A stretch of DNA of 64,000 nt from Apodemus sylvaticus (GCF_947179515.1 NC_067477.1:131676465-131740464), one strand, 5' to 3'. Counted from the first letter of the stretch, positions 32,850 to 44,294 are shown. Notes: generated from the letters alone by a model not told the origin. Made by a program: numbers and translations.

Positions 32850-33940
32850 ATCTGTGAGACAAGGAGATATTCTGACAAGACAAGGAGTTCCCTGGGCAAG
32901 GAAAACACAGCTGGAGACATAATTTCAGCTCGGCTTTGTCCTGGTATCTCCCGGTCTCATTCTCAGTAATTTTTCAATCCTCGGCCTACGACAAGCGCAC
33001 AGTTCTTCTCTGAAGCACCCTTGACCAGGGGCCCCGAGCCTTTCCCCTCCAATCTGGTTGGTGTTTACGAGGTCCTCAGCCTGGAAGTCATTTGTGGTGC
33101 TATCTGCCTTCTGGAGAAAAATGGTTTTTGCCTCAATTCCTCATTCCTGTTTAAATATTTAGTTTAATCAGCACAGGCCCAAGTGCCTTTCCATTTCCCT
33201 GGGTGCCTGGGAGCCACGCTGACACCGGAATTATAAATAATGCATCTGATCCCAGTAACAGTCCACTGGCTGGGGGGAATCCTCCACTCCTCCGGTCTCT
33301 GGGCCTGCCCCGTCCTGCAGATGCTTCTGGGAGCTGCGGGACCATAATGGAGACACTGCGAAGGGCTGGGCCTCAAGGCTGCCGCTACAGAGTCCCCAGT
33401 GGCTTAAGCCATCTTCTGAGGGGCCTTTTCGGGAGTGAGAGGCAAGTTTGGTAGTATAGGTACAAATCCCACAGCTATGGAATGTTCAGGCCTAGAGGGA
33501 GATTTGAGGGCCACTTAGAGAAGGCCCACATCAGGCTCTGTGTGGGTGCCAGGGCACCGGGAAAGAAAATCAGACTGGCGTCGGGGTCAGCCTAGTTTAA
33601 GGACAAAAGAATCCATGAAATTCTGCAATCATCTTCCCCTCTTAAGAACTCTACTATGGCCTCATCCTCCATTCTGAGGACACTGTTGAGAGTTTTCTGG
33701 CATTGTCTGTCCCCTAAAAAGGATAGTGGTTTGGTTTGATTTTGACTGGACAGGTTTTGGCTGAGTATCCTTAACCAAAACCCCCAAAAGGTCATAGTAC
33801 GTCCAGGTGACCTCCCCTCTGAGTTAGCCACCACCAACGGTATGTTCCCCACCTGGCTGGGTAACAGCAGTGTCTTGGAGGAAGCTCTGTAATGCACTTT
33901 TTATTCCCCACCCCCAACTTTGCAGAGATAAAAGGAGACA
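32850..33940. other. Low-repeat intergenic block (candidate regulatory DNA)
   Basis: About 1.1 kb without a clear SINE, LINE or LTR. The part at 33130-33460 is notable, with AT-rich homeobox-like sites (TTTAAATATTTAGTTTAATC, AATTATAAATAATGC) beside GC-rich sequence. No protein similarity is evident in its short frames. Confidence 0.4.
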
Positions 33941-34244
33941 AAAACAATGATTTATTTATCCAGAAGTTCAAAGTTTAGCTTTGAGCTCTCAACATTTTTA
34001 GTTCTTTTTAAAATCAAGAGAACAAATAAAATGGCCTCTTTCTCTAGAGAAAGAGCAGCTACTATCAACCTACAGACAAAGATGAAAGGAGCAGATGAAA
34101 GGGGCACCTTCTCGCCTCAGTCCCTCTGTGTGACTGGAGGTGGGGAGGACTAATGAACCTTCCTCCCTGTCCGGTGGAGTCAGGGCTAAAACCCACCGTT
34201 TATATCCAGCTTCTAGCACCAGAGTTAAAAACAAAAGAAGGTCC

Positions 34245-34330
34245 TGGTGGTTGGTCCAAGTGGCAGATGTCTATAATCCCATCACAAGGCCTGCCAGCCG
34301 GCTGGGGTATGCTTGAGGCTAGGTTAGACT
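34245..34330 (+). repeat. B1 SINE fragment
   Basis: TGGTTGGTCCAAGTGGCAG to ATAATCCCATCACAAGG resembles a B1 5' part. The match is weak. Confidence 0.4.
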
Positions 34331-34407
34331 GTTTAGGAAGAGCTTTTTTTGTTTTGTTTTGTTTGTTTGTTTGGTTGGTTTTTTGGGGGGGGGGTGGATT
34401 TTGGGTT

Positions 34408-34718
34408 TTTTTGAGACAGGGTTTCTCTGTATAGCCCTGGCTGTCCTGGAACTCACTCTGTAGACCAGGCTGGCCTTGAACTCAGAAATCCACCTGCCTC
34501 TCCCTCCCAGAGTGCTGGGATTATAGGCGTGCGCTACCGTCATCCGGCAGTTTTGTTTGTTTGTTTGTTTTTCCTAGACGGGGTTTCTCTGTGTAGTCCT
34601 GGCTGTCCCAGAACTCATTCTGTAGACCCAAATGGCCTGGATCCCCCTGCCTCTGCCTCTTGAGTGCTGGGATTAAAGGCGTGAGCTACCACCACCACCA
34701 CCACCACCTGGCAGCTTT
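34408..34718 (-). repeat. Two minus-strand B1 SINEs in tandem, second with (CCA)n
   Basis: The first copy is 34410-34547 and the second 34575-34715. The head of the second is expanded into a CCACCACCACCACCACCACC run at about 34690-34709. Confidence 0.92.
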
Positions 34719-34719
34719 T

Positions 34720-35130
34720 TGTGTTTTGAGACAAGGTCTCACTATGTAACTTTGGCTGGACTAGAACTTCAAATGGAGATCAGGTAGGTCTCACACTCAG
34801 AGAATCACCTCTGAGAATCCTCTGGGACTAGGACCAAGGGAATTCTACACTACTCCTGTTTTATATGGCTGTATTTTAAACTAAATTAAACGAGGAGGAG
34901 GAGGGATAGGGATATAACTTAGCAGTTGAACAATAGCCTAGGATACATGAGACCCTGGCTTTGATCTTCTCCTAAATGTACACATAGATATATATCCATT
35001 CACACTGCTAGCTACAATTCTACTCTAAGCTTTTCCCATCTTTTTCTTGGACTAAGTTAGTCTCTCTGCTCATTTCCCTGTTTCTGTTCCCCACTGTGCA
35101 TCTTTTGCAGACACAAGTGATGCTTTAACA
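34720..35130. other. Unassigned sequence with ID/B1 traces
   Basis: GAGACAAGGTCTCACTATG (34731) is a B1/B4 end and GATATAACTTAGCAGTTGAA (34910) is ID-like. The rest is not assigned. Confidence 0.45.
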
Positions 35131-35134
35131 ATTT

Positions 35135-35650
35135 AAATTGGCTAGCCCAGGAGTCAAGAGTGCTTCCAATTCCTGTAAAGGACCAAGGTTTGGTTCCCAG
35201 CACCCATTACATCAGGACATCAGGCAGTTCAATTCTTGTGACTCACCGTGGCGTAAAATCAAGTGCAAGTTGTCCCCTGATTCCCCATATGTACCATGAC
35301 CACATACCCCTGCCTTAAGACTTTAAGAATTAAAAAAAACAAAACATAAACCAAACTAGGTAGGGTGGAGCATAGCTGTAATCCCAACGATTGAAAGGAT
35401 GAGGATGTAAGTTTTGAGCTCAAGGAGAGGCTGCGTAAAACTTAAAATTCACAGGTGCTGAAGAGATAGAGCAGGGTTTAAGAGAGTTGCTATTCTTGTA
35501 AAGAGTCTGAGTTCATGTCCCAACACCCATGTCAGTGGGGTCGCAACAGCCTGTAATCTGTCTCCAGGGGATCTGATGCCCTCTTCAATTCTCTACTGGC
35601 ACACATATACATGTCATACACACACACACACACATCCCAATAAATTGTGA
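35135..35650 (+). repeat. B3, B1 and B2/B3 SINE fragments
   Basis: A diverged B3 lies at about 35140-35330, a B1 5' fragment at 35358-35430, and a B2/B3 at 35455-35645 ending in CA repeats and AATAAATTG. Confidence 0.65.
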
Positions 35651-35774
35651 TCCCCATCATTCTGGGTTTAAACTTTCTAATTGCTGTGTGTGGTGACCTA
35701 GTAAATGCCAGGACATCCAGGATACAGACTAGGACACTGTCTCAAAAGCAACAAAAACAACAACAGAAATCATG

Positions 35775-35977
35775 GGTTAAAACCCATCCCATTGTACTTA
35801 GAATAAAAGCCAAGACTTCCTGAAGCCTCCAGGCTGTGTGTGACCTAGACCTAGTCACCTCTTCCACACAGAGGGGTGGGGACCTTGCAGGAGTGTCCCC
35901 GGGCCCTGGACTCCCACTGAGGTCTCTTGTTTAGTTCTTACTTCACTTCAAAGGCTTTTCTTGATCACACCAATTTT
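35775..35977 (+). repeat. L2 LINE relic, 5' piece
   Basis: It ends in CTTCACTTCAAAGGCTTTTC and TTGATCACACC, matching the L2 segment that precedes the conserved 3' tail. It is cut by the L1 at about 35978. Confidence 0.65.
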
Positions 35978-36764
35978 TTGTTTTGTTTTGGTTGGATATT
36001 TTCTTTATTTACATTTCAAATGTTATCCTCTTTCCCAATCCTCTCCACCCCACTCCACCACAAACCCCTATCCCCTCCCCCTCCCCCTGCTTCAAAGAGG
36101 GTATGCCCCCCACCCCCTACCCACCCGCCACCCCCGCCTCATTCCAGCCTCCCTGCCCTGGCATTCCCCTATACTGGTGCATTGAGCCTTCATGGGATCA
36201 AGGGCCTTACCTCCCACTGACGCCTGACAAGACCATCCTCTGCTACTTGTGTGGCTGAAGCCAAGGGTCCCTCCATGTGCACTCTTTGGTTGGTGGTTTA
36301 GTCCCTGGGAACTCAGGGCATCTGGTTGGTTGATATTGTTGTTCTTCCTATGGGGTTGCAAACCCCTTCAGCTTCTTCAGTTCTCTTTCTAACTCCTCCA
36401 TTGGGGACTCTATGCTCAGTCCAATGGTTGGCTGTGCACATCCACCTCTCTATTGCTCTGGCAGAGTCTCTCAGTTGACAGCTACCTCAGGCTCCTGTCA
36501 GCAAGCACTTCCAAGCATCCATAATAGAGTCTGGATTCAGTGACTGTATATGGGATGGATCCCCAGGTGGGGCAGTCTGCGGATGGCCTCTCCTTCAGTC
36601 TCTGCTCCACACTTTGTATTTGCTCCCGTGAGTATTTTGTTCTTCTTTGTTCCCTCTTCTAAGAAGGACCAAAGCTTTGGTCTTCCTTCTCCTCCTCTTC
36701 CTCTTCCTCCTCTTCCCCCTCCTCCTTTTTGTGTTTGGTTTTTTTTTTTGTTTTTTTTTTTTTT

Positions 36765-36902
36765 TCTGAGACAGGGTTTCTCTGTGTAGCCCTGGCTGTC
36801 CTGGAACTCACTCTGTAGACCAGGCTGGCCTCGAACTCAGAAATCCGCCTGCCTCTGCCTCCCAGGTGCTGGGATTAAAGGCGTGAGCCACCAAGGCCCA
36901 GC
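36765..36902 (-). repeat. B1 SINE (young type) inside L1
   Basis: The copy runs from CTGAGACAGGGTTTCTCTG to GCGTGAGCCACCAAGGCCC. It is preceded by a CTC/TTCC and T-rich tract (36680-36762). Confidence 0.93.
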
Positions 36903-36917
36903 TGCCTCCTCCTTCTT

Positions 36918-37095
36918 TTTAAGATTATTTATTTTATGTACGTGATAACACTGTCTCCATCCTCAGACACACTAAAAGAGGGCATCAGATCCCATTATTA
37001 CAAATGGTTGTGAGCCACCATGTGGTTGCTGGGATATGAACTCGAGACCTCTGGAAGAGCGATCAGAGCTCCTAACTGCTGAGTTCCAGCCCAAG
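36918..37095 (-). repeat. B2 SINE inside L1
   Basis: It has TTAAGATTATTTATTTTATG, GGTTGTGAGCCACCATGTGG and CCTAACTGCTGAGTTCCAGC. Confidence 0.9.
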
Positions 37096-37498
37096 TCTTC
37101 CTTCTTGAACTTCATGTGGTCTGTGAATTGTATCTTGGGTATTCCGAGCTTTTGGGCTAATATCCATTTATCAGTGAGTGAATACCATGTGTGTTCTTTT
37201 GTGACTGGATTACATCACACAGGATGATATTTTCTAGTTCCATTCATTTGCCTAAGAATTTCATGAAGTCATTGTTTTTAATAGCTGAGTAGTTGAGGAC
37301 CAGCTATACTGCTTCTGGGCATATACCCAAAAGATGTTCCAACCTATAACAAGGACACATGCTCCATTATGTTCATAGCAGCCTTATTTATAATAACCAG
37401 AAACTGGAAAGAACCCAGATGTCCTTCAACAGAGGAATGGATACAGAAAATGTGGTACATTTACACAATGGAGTACTACTCAACTATTGTTTTGTTTT

Positions 37499-37690
37499 CT
37501 AATCCTGATTTTAATCCCTTTATTATTCATTCACTATTATCATATATATCATATATTTATCTATTAGTAGTGTTTGTTTTCCCCACTAAAATGCACATTC
37601 AGGAGACAAGTACTTGGTTCAGCGTGGTCTCTGGTGTATCTACAGTGCTTCTCTCTGCATTCAGTGTGTATTTGTTGGTATTTGGTTAAG
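37499..37690 (+). repeat. L2 LINE relic, 3' piece
   Basis: TTTGTTTTCCCCACTAAAAT, GCACATTCAGGAGACAAG and TGTGTATTTGTTGG follow the L2 3' terminus and resume where the 35977 piece stopped. Confidence 0.75.
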
Positions 37691-37714
37691 GGAAATGGCT
37701 TCTTTTCTTTTCTT

Positions 37715-38035
37715 TTCCTGGGCATAGCAGAGCACACCTGTAATCTCAGCATGTAGGAGGGAGAGGGCAGCTCAGTTTGCACAGCAGGTTCCAGGCCATT
37801 TAGGATCCCCCAATTTAAATAAATAGAGGCTGGGGAGGTGGCTTAGCTGGTAAAAAGGTTGCCACACAAACGTGATGACCTAGTTAGGATCCCCAGAACC
37901 CGGGCAAGGCCTGGGTACATTGGTCCTGTTTCTCTAACTCCAATTCAGGGCAAGGGAAAGGGGAGGGCTGTCGGACTCAGATAGAGCTGGAGCTGGCTGA
38001 TTCTCTAGCTGAGTCAGTGAGTGCGCGCACTCCTC
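37715..38035 (+). repeat. B1 fragment and B3 SINE
   Basis: A B1 5' part (37717-37800) is followed by a B3 (37828-38030) with GAGGTGGCTTAGCTGGTAAA and a GAGTGCGCGCACTC end. Confidence 0.7.
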
Positions 38036-38263
38036 CCTAAAACAAAAGAAAGGACCGGAGATGCTTTTGCTAGTGCCCATCCTGCACCATGAAAGCATGG
38101 ACTGGCGTCTGAGGGGCTGAAGGGTCCCTGACAAAGAAACTCTTTAAGGCGTTAACTGGGCCACCACTACAGTGCTACTGCACAGGTGTGGTGGGGACAT
38201 ATAGCTTGTATTCCAGAGAAAGCATTCCACTGACGGTTCTCTCTTCGCTTAACAGAAATGTGA

Positions 38264-38480
38264 TTCCTTCCTTCCTTCCTTCCTTCCTTCCTTCCTTCCT
38301 TCCTTCCTTCCTTCCTTCCTTCTTTCCTTTTTTTATCCTTCCCTTTCTTTTTTTTTTGAGACAGTTTCTATGTGTAGCTCTCTCTGTCTTGAAACTCATT
38401 CTGTAGATCAGGCTGGCCTGATCTCTCAGACTGAGAGAGATCTGCCTGCCTCTGCCTCCTGAATACTGAGACTAAGCCTG
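38264..38480 (-). repeat. (TTCC)n tract and minus-strand B1
   Basis: About 65 bp of TTCC leads into TTTTTTTGAGACAGTTTC, a B1 3' end. The B1 continues to about 38478 with a short duplicated GATCTCTCAGACTGAGAGAG. Confidence 0.85.
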
Positions 38481-38945
38481 GTGAACCCAAGTTTTTTGTT
38501 TTGGTTTTTGCCATTATCACTTATCACTGTCAGTGGAATGCTTTCTCAGGCAGGAGAGACACTAAGACAAAGAAATTGTTTCTGTGATGTGGCATTGGGT
38601 TGCTGTGTATGTCCCTCTCTTTTATTCTCTTATTTGGTTTACTTTTTTTGTTGTTCGTTTGGAGAGAGCATTTCATGTAGCCTAGGTGTGCCTAAAACTC
38701 TCAGTGTAGCCAAAGCCTTTAACTCATTCTTCACTGTCTCACTCCTGTACGCTGCAATTATAAATAGATGGGCTATCGCATGCCCCAACCTGGCTTTTCC
38801 TTTTTCTTTTTGTGGTGCTGAAGAAAGAATGCAGAGCCTTGACAAGGGGAGGGAATGTAGCCCTCTGACTTCAGGCATTTGTTTTTTGGGCCCTTTTGTA
38901 TCTGTAGGCTTCGATCCACACCCCCTCCCTTCATAATACCTTCTC
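38480..38945. other. Unassigned sequence with an old B1/B4 trace
   Basis: A 151-codon plus-strand frame crosses it without recognisable domains. GAGAGCATTTCATGTAGCC (38662) looks like a decayed minus B4. Confidence 0.4.
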
Positions 38946-38960
38946 TTCAGTGATGTCTCT

Positions 38961-39136
38961 CTCTGTTTGTTTGTTTGTTTGTTTTTGGATTTTTTTTTCA
39001 AGACAGGGTTTCTCTGTATAGCCCTGGCTGTCCTGAAACTCTGTAGACCAGGCTGCCCTTGAACTCAGAAATCTGCTTGCCTCTGCTTCCCAGAGTGCTG
39101 GGATTACAGGGGTGTGCCACCACCTCCCAGCCCGGC
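38961..39136 (-). repeat. B1 SINE with target-site duplication (parent of a chimera)
   Basis: The minus B1 is flanked by CAGTGATGTCTCT (38948-38960) and CAGTGACGTCTCT (39137-39149). The A tail on the left is GTTTGTTTGTTT plus poly(T). The right flank is the segment duplicated at 51081. Confidence 0.92.
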
Positions 39137-39427
39137 CAGTGACGTCTCTTAATCTATGTCTTGACCTTTGTTTTTGGATTTAAGGCCTATTCTAATCCAA
39201 GAGGAGCTCATTTTGATATTTTAACTTAATTACACCAATAAATGGTCTTTTTCCAAAGAAGGCCTTAGTCCATCTCCAGCAAGATGGTCTTTTGTGTTCT
39301 CCCCCCATGGACAGGCGCCATTCTCCCACCACACTGTCTGAGGGTGAGGGCGCACGGGGAACCAGATTGCCTCTTTTAGGCTTTGGTCCCTTCCCCTTTC
39401 TGTTGTTTTCCCCTCTCTGGCACAGGG
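39130..39427. repeat. ~300-bp segment duplicated at 51081-51380
   Basis: The two copies differ at only about ten positions by eye. This copy continues on its right into sequence absent from the other copy, so this is the likelier parental locus. Confidence 0.9.
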
Positions 39428-40150
39428 GTTACGAGAACGGAGGGTCAAGGCAGGACTCCATTGGGGCATACTCTGTACTTGTTTCTGACCACAGAGAGAG
39501 AGAGGGGGGCAGCCCTGGGCACTCTGTCCTGGGCAGTGACTTGGATGGCAGCTCATGGCCTACCTGTTTGCACATTTAGACCTTGATTTCCTTCCCTGGG
39601 CAGAACCCAACCTGTTAAACCTGTTTCTGCTCTTGGGAGCTTGGGAGCTGCTGTTTCCCCTGGGGCCAGGGCTTGGCTTGCTTTAAGACCAGACAGGTTG
39701 GGCTGTGGGCTAATGGTAACTGGGAAGACAAAGATTCCTACTCTGGTCTTTCTTTTACAGTCCAGGCCTAGACACACAACTCTTCCCTAAAGAGGATCCA
39801 TCTATTAGACAGTTCCCCAAAGGCACACAGGACCAACATGCACATCACCACCAAACCTGGTCTGGTCTCAGCTCCTGTATCCTCCCAGTACTCAGGGACA
39901 CACCTACCTGTCTCCAACCAGTTGCACAAAGGGCTTTCCTTTTGATCCAATCTCCCTGAAGCCTCCAGATCTCATTGTTCCTTCCCAGATGGGCTCCCTC
40001 CACGTCTCCCTCCACCTATTGCCTCTGCCCCAGGCTGGACTAGCTCTCCCTTTCACCTACCCCATGCTCCTCTTCTTCTGTCCAGACGGATCCCTTCTTC
40101 TCTGAGTTATTCTTGGTGTGCTACAGCCTGATTCTTTCCTTTTTCTTTTT
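39428..40150. other. Unassigned low-repeat intergenic sequence
   Basis: GC-moderate sequence with no clear SINE. Short frames on either strand lack features. Confidence 0.4.
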
Positions 40151-40154
40151 TCTT

Positions 40155-40545
40155 TTCTTGAGACAGAGTCTCTCTGTAGTTCTGGCTGTCTTAGAGCGCT
40201 CTATGTAGAGCAGGCTGGCTTCTAACTTACAGGAATGTTCCTGCCTCTGCCTCCAAATAGAGTACTAGGATTAGGGGCCTCTGTGACCACACCAGGCTCT
40301 GATTCATTCTTGCAAACATCCTTGCTACAGCACCCATTGCCTCCTTGAATCTTTACTAGAGAAGGAAACTTCCTGGGGCTAGGACCATATGGCTCAGCCC
40401 ACTCCCCTCTGAGGGCATTAGAGAAATAAACTGAATCTCTGCCAGGCCTGGCAGTGTCTGTTTTTAATCCCAGGGCTTGGGAGGCAGAGGTGGGAGGGGC
40501 TCTGTGAGGCCCACCTGACTACACGGGATCACTGCATCTCAAAAA
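40155..40545. repeat. Minus B1 and plus B1
   Basis: 40155-40297 is a diverged minus B1 (TTCTTGAGACAGAGTCTCTC). 40441-40545 is a plus B1 (TAATCCCAGGGCTTGGGAGG). Confidence 0.85.
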
Positions 40546-40559
40546 GAGGAAAAGTAAGC

Positions 40560-41170
40560 CCTCCTGGAACGGGCCTGGGAAGGGATGTTCCCAGCCAGGG
40601 ATGGAAGGGATAGAGCTGTGACTTCTGTAACCCCTGTGCAGGTTCCCTTCCCCTAGGGACATTCTTGTTTTGCTTGTTGATGTCACACACCTTTCTTCTA
40701 GGATTCATCTGTCCATTTTTACAGCTGAGGGCCTCTCTAAAATATCTGAGACAGGCTGGACTTTTCCAAAGGAATTTGCTAAAAAACAAAGTAAGTTAAT
40801 GAAAGGGAGGGGATGATAAATCATAAAAAACACAAACAAGATACTTTTTCTCCGGAGCCTGGGCTCCAGCTTCAGATTAATTATACCCAAGGCCCCCAGG
40901 CTCCTTTCCTGGGTTCAATATCACACGGCTCCCAGACTGCGGCAGGCAGAGCACAGAACACTCTTCCTCCCCACCCCCAAGAAAAATCCCGTGCCTGAAG
41001 AGAAAATCTAAAGGAAAAAACCCAAACCAAAACAAAAAGAACTCCATTCCTAAGTTGAGACAAAACCCAAATTCTCTCTTGTATGTCCTTCTTTCTTTTG
41101 TTCTTCCCTCTCTTTTACTGTCTCTCATCTGTCTGTCTGTCTGTCAGTCTATATATCTAGGTCTATCTAT
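40560..41170. other. Low-repeat block about 4.5 kb upstream of Mta3
   Basis: Mostly unique. The part at 40800-40960 mixes AT-rich (GATTAATTATACCC) and GC-rich motifs and could be a conserved element. A CTGT/CTAT simple patch lies at 41130-41172. Confidence 0.4.
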
Positions 41171-41179
41171 CTGTTGGCT

Positions 41180-41310
41180 TTTTTTTAAACAGAATTTCTC
41201 TGTGTAGCCCTGGCTGCCCTGGACCTCGAACTGCAGACCAGGCTGGCTTCAAACTCATAGATGCCCCTCTTCCTAAATGCTGAGATTAAAGATGTATGCC
41301 ACCATGCCTG
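41180..41310 (-). repeat. B1 SINE
   Basis: AGAATTTCTCTGTGTAGCCC to GATTAAAGATGTATGCCACC. Confidence 0.87.
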
Positions 41311-41317
41311 TCTCTTT

Positions 41318-41537
41318 TCTTATTTTTATATTTATTTGTGTGTGTACACAGGTGTATATGTGTGAGCATGTTTATTCGTGCGCATGTGTTTGGTCATGTG
41401 CGTATACATGTGTGTGCATATCTGTATACATGTGTGTGTATGTATCTGTGTGCATGTGTGCATGTGTGTGCCTATGTGTGTGTATGTGTTTATGTGTATG
41501 TTTGTGTGTATATTGTGTGGGGGACATGTTGTGAATA

Positions 41538-41576
<39 letters not shown>

Positions 41577-41727
41577 ATGTGTGGCATGCATGGGTATATA
41601 ACATGCATGTGGAAGGTTGGAGAACAATTTTACAGAAGCTGCTTTTCCTTCCATCATGTATGCCCAGGGACTGGACTCAGGTTCAGACTTGGTGGCAAGT
41701 ACCTTTACCCACTGAGCTTTCTCAGCA
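41318..41727 (-). repeat. B3 SINE with a long TG-rich tail
   Basis: A TG/TATG tract (41335-41585, pure GT at 41542-41570) is followed by GGTTGGAGAACAATTTTACA, GGTGGCAAGTACCTTTACCC and an ACTGAGCTTTCTCAGCAG end. Confidence 0.8.
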
Positions 41728-41744
41728 GAGGCACTGTCTCTTCT

Positions 41745-42415
41745 TCTTTGTCTTTCTTTCAGATAAGGTGTCATGTAGCCCAGGCTGGCCCTCCTGCCTC
41801 TATCTCCCGAAAGCTAAGATGGCAGGCATATGCCACCACACCTGGCTCATTTGCAGCTTTCTTGCCACTGAAGGAGTGGGTTTACAGAGACAGACAGAGG
41901 GGACACTCTGGACCTCAAGCAATGTGTTTCTTTAATTACAACGGCCATACTAGGAAGTTTTGTCCATGGGAAGATCCCATTTTCTCTGGGGTATCTGAAA
42001 TGCTTTAGGAGACATCTCTTCTTTAGGTATGCTTGAGAATGGTCAGAGAGAAATGTGATATAACAGACACATGTGACATAACATTTGACATTGCACCTGG
42101 CTTATTCAGTGCTGGGGATGGGACCCGGGGCTTCATGTATGTTGGGTATGTATTCTGGCACCCGAGCTACGACTTCAGGCCCCATCTATTTATTTATTTT
42201 AAGACTTATTTTTATTTATGTGTATGCTTGTGTGCTTGTGTGCAGGCATATACATATGAGTGTAGGTCTGTGCAAAGGCCAGAAGGAGATGTTGAATGCT
42301 CTGGAGCTGGAGTCACAGACAATTGTGAGTCCTCTGATATGGGTTCTTCTGGGATCCTAACTTAGGTCTCCTGGCACAGCATCAGTGTGTGCTCTAACTG
42401 CTGAGCCGCCCCTCC
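41745..42415 (-). repeat. B4/B1 fragments and a B3 SINE
   Basis: A minus B1/B4 (41755-41850) and an ID/B4-like stretch (42090-42180) precede a B3 (42197-42410; GGAGCTGGAGTCACAGACAA, CTCTAACTGCTGAGCCG). Confidence 0.65.
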
Positions 42416-43100
42416 TCCCCTATTCTTTTAGATACTGAGCATTTCCTATCTAGAGGACCCTGGCTTGGAGCTGGAGGTAAGAGGGGCTTAACACAGAGAC
42501 TCTAGGGGAGGCCAGGGAGCCTGGGCTGGCCACCATCATTACTTCCTGTTCTGACCCAGGTTTTCTAAGTCTTTAATGGGGGCTCCAGACTATGGCTGCT
42601 TCTAAGGAGAAACGCCGAGTGTGGACAGGCATGGGAAAAGTTCTTATCATGTTTCACATACTTACTGTGGTAAGTATAGATACCTCAAAACCTGAGGAAA
42701 TGGAACAAACAGACAAGGAAGTAATGAGAACACAGAAATACTTTGAGGAAGGATTTTTTTTTAACTTATTATTTTGCTCTTGAGATGGAATTTCACGCAG
42801 TCTAGGATGGCATCATGAAATTGTGTAGCTAAGGAAAACTTGAGCTTCTACCTTCCTCCTTCCTACCATCTTCCTACCTCCACTTTCAACCCAAGGACTG
42901 GGTGCAGGGATTAGAAGCACAGGCTATCATTCTTAGTTTATTCAGTAGTGGGAGTCTAACCCAGAGTTTCATGTATGGGAGGTTCTAGTCACGTTTTATC
43001 CAGCTATAACCCAGCCACAGAGCCCAGGCTAGCCTCAAATTTACTATGCAGTTTGGGATAATCTAGAATTCCTGCTCTTCCTGCCTCTTCTCCCCAACTG
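42416..43100. other. Unassigned sequence with old B4/B1 traces
   Basis: Decayed minus-strand SINE phrases occur at 42780-43070. No gene is seen. Confidence 0.4.
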
Positions 43101-44290
43101 GGCTTTAAGAATGAATGTAGGCTATGATGTGCATGTGTGTGTGTGCGCGCGCATGTATGAAGGCTATGATGTGCTTGTGGGGCTCTGGGGACAACTTTTG
43201 GGAATTAATTTTCTCTTTCCACTGTGTGTGTGTTTCAGGAGCTCAAGCCAGCAGCCTGTCCGCCAGCCTCCCCCCCCACCCCCAGCTGCCTCCTATGCAC
43301 CCCCAGCCCCACTCTGGTTCACGTATTACTTAAAAATAATGAGAAAACCTTCTAAAACTTATGAGCCATTTCTTTGAATTTTCAGGCGACATTCTTAGTA
43401 GAAGACAGACTTTGTGGTTCATACCGCTGTGGGCCAGAGGGGTTAGTTCTGATGCCGGAACACTATTCCAGGTGAATTATTCAGCTGCTGTGTGTCAGTT
43501 CAGAAATGGAGAGTGGTGTCAGATAAGTCACATTATATTTTTGGTGGGATCCCCAGTAAAAGATTTATGATAAATAAAAGCTATGCTGTCAGTGTACCAG
43601 GGCTCTTTTGTTTTCCTCTCTGGGCCAGCAGGACTGTGGGCTCACAGTTGCGTGCTACAAATGAATCCGAGGCTTTCCAGAGTACAAAGGTATCTACAGA
43701 CACCTGCTATTTGCATGGTGCTTTCAGCTGTCTGGTTTACAAATCATCCTCAGATATCACAATCGATCCTTAGCACATCTGTGCAGCGGTCTCTGTTTTA
43801 TAGATGCAAAAACAGGCCAGAGAACAACCAGTGTAATATTGGCCAAAGTCCATTTATTTATGCCTCAGCTATTCATAAAGTGATTTTTCTTAATATTATA
43901 TGATAGAGGAACATTAACCAAAATGCAGTCTTCTTTTCTGGAGATGACTCCTACCCTGGCACAGACCTTAAAATCAGTGTCACCAGGCTCTCCAAACCCA
44001 TAATACTAGGCCAATGTTTATTATGCAACAATGTCTGGGTGTAACTTGGACTGCCTTGGCTTTCCTAAAAGAAGTTATGTGTTCATTGGGGAAAGCCAGA
44101 CAAGAAGATCTTGCTCTGTTTCCCAAGCTGGCCACAAACTGGAGAGTCTCCAGGCTTAGCCTATGGAATACTAGGGTTACAGATGTTTACCACTATGAGG
44201 ACCTTCTATATTCGAAGCCTCTTAGAGGCTGTGAGGAATGTGAAAGGGGGATCTACTCAGCATGGGAAAATTAACCATTTTAAGAGCTTT
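43100..44290. other. Low-repeat block with an MIR relic
   Basis: 43720-43855 resembles the ancient MIR SINE (CTGTTTTATAGATGCAAAAA, then ATTGGCCAAAGTCC). A GT/GC patch lies near 43132-43152. The rest is unique, with short uninformative frames. Confidence 0.55.
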
Positions 44291-44294
44291 CTAA

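Larger units (their letters stand above)
35978..37486 (-). mobile_element. Mouse L1, 5'-truncated and 5'-inverted (twin priming), inserted in L2
   Basis: From 35990 to about 37285 the sequence is the L1 3' UTR and end region on the minus strand, beginning with the complement of the L1 terminus (GGATATTTTCTTTATTTACA). From about 37290 to 37486 it switches to + strand ORF2 sequence that lies immediately upstream in L1 (CATATACCCAAAAGATG, GGAATGGATACAGAAAATG). A minus B1 and a minus B2 are nested at 36765-37095. A possible 12-bp target duplication TTGTTTTGTTTT lies at 35978-35989 and 37487-37498. Confidence 0.82.

Noticed and set aside
41332..42008. Frames up to 185 codons rich in Cys/Val or His/Thr
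   Set aside because: They run through a TG microsatellite and SINEs, with no conserved domain.
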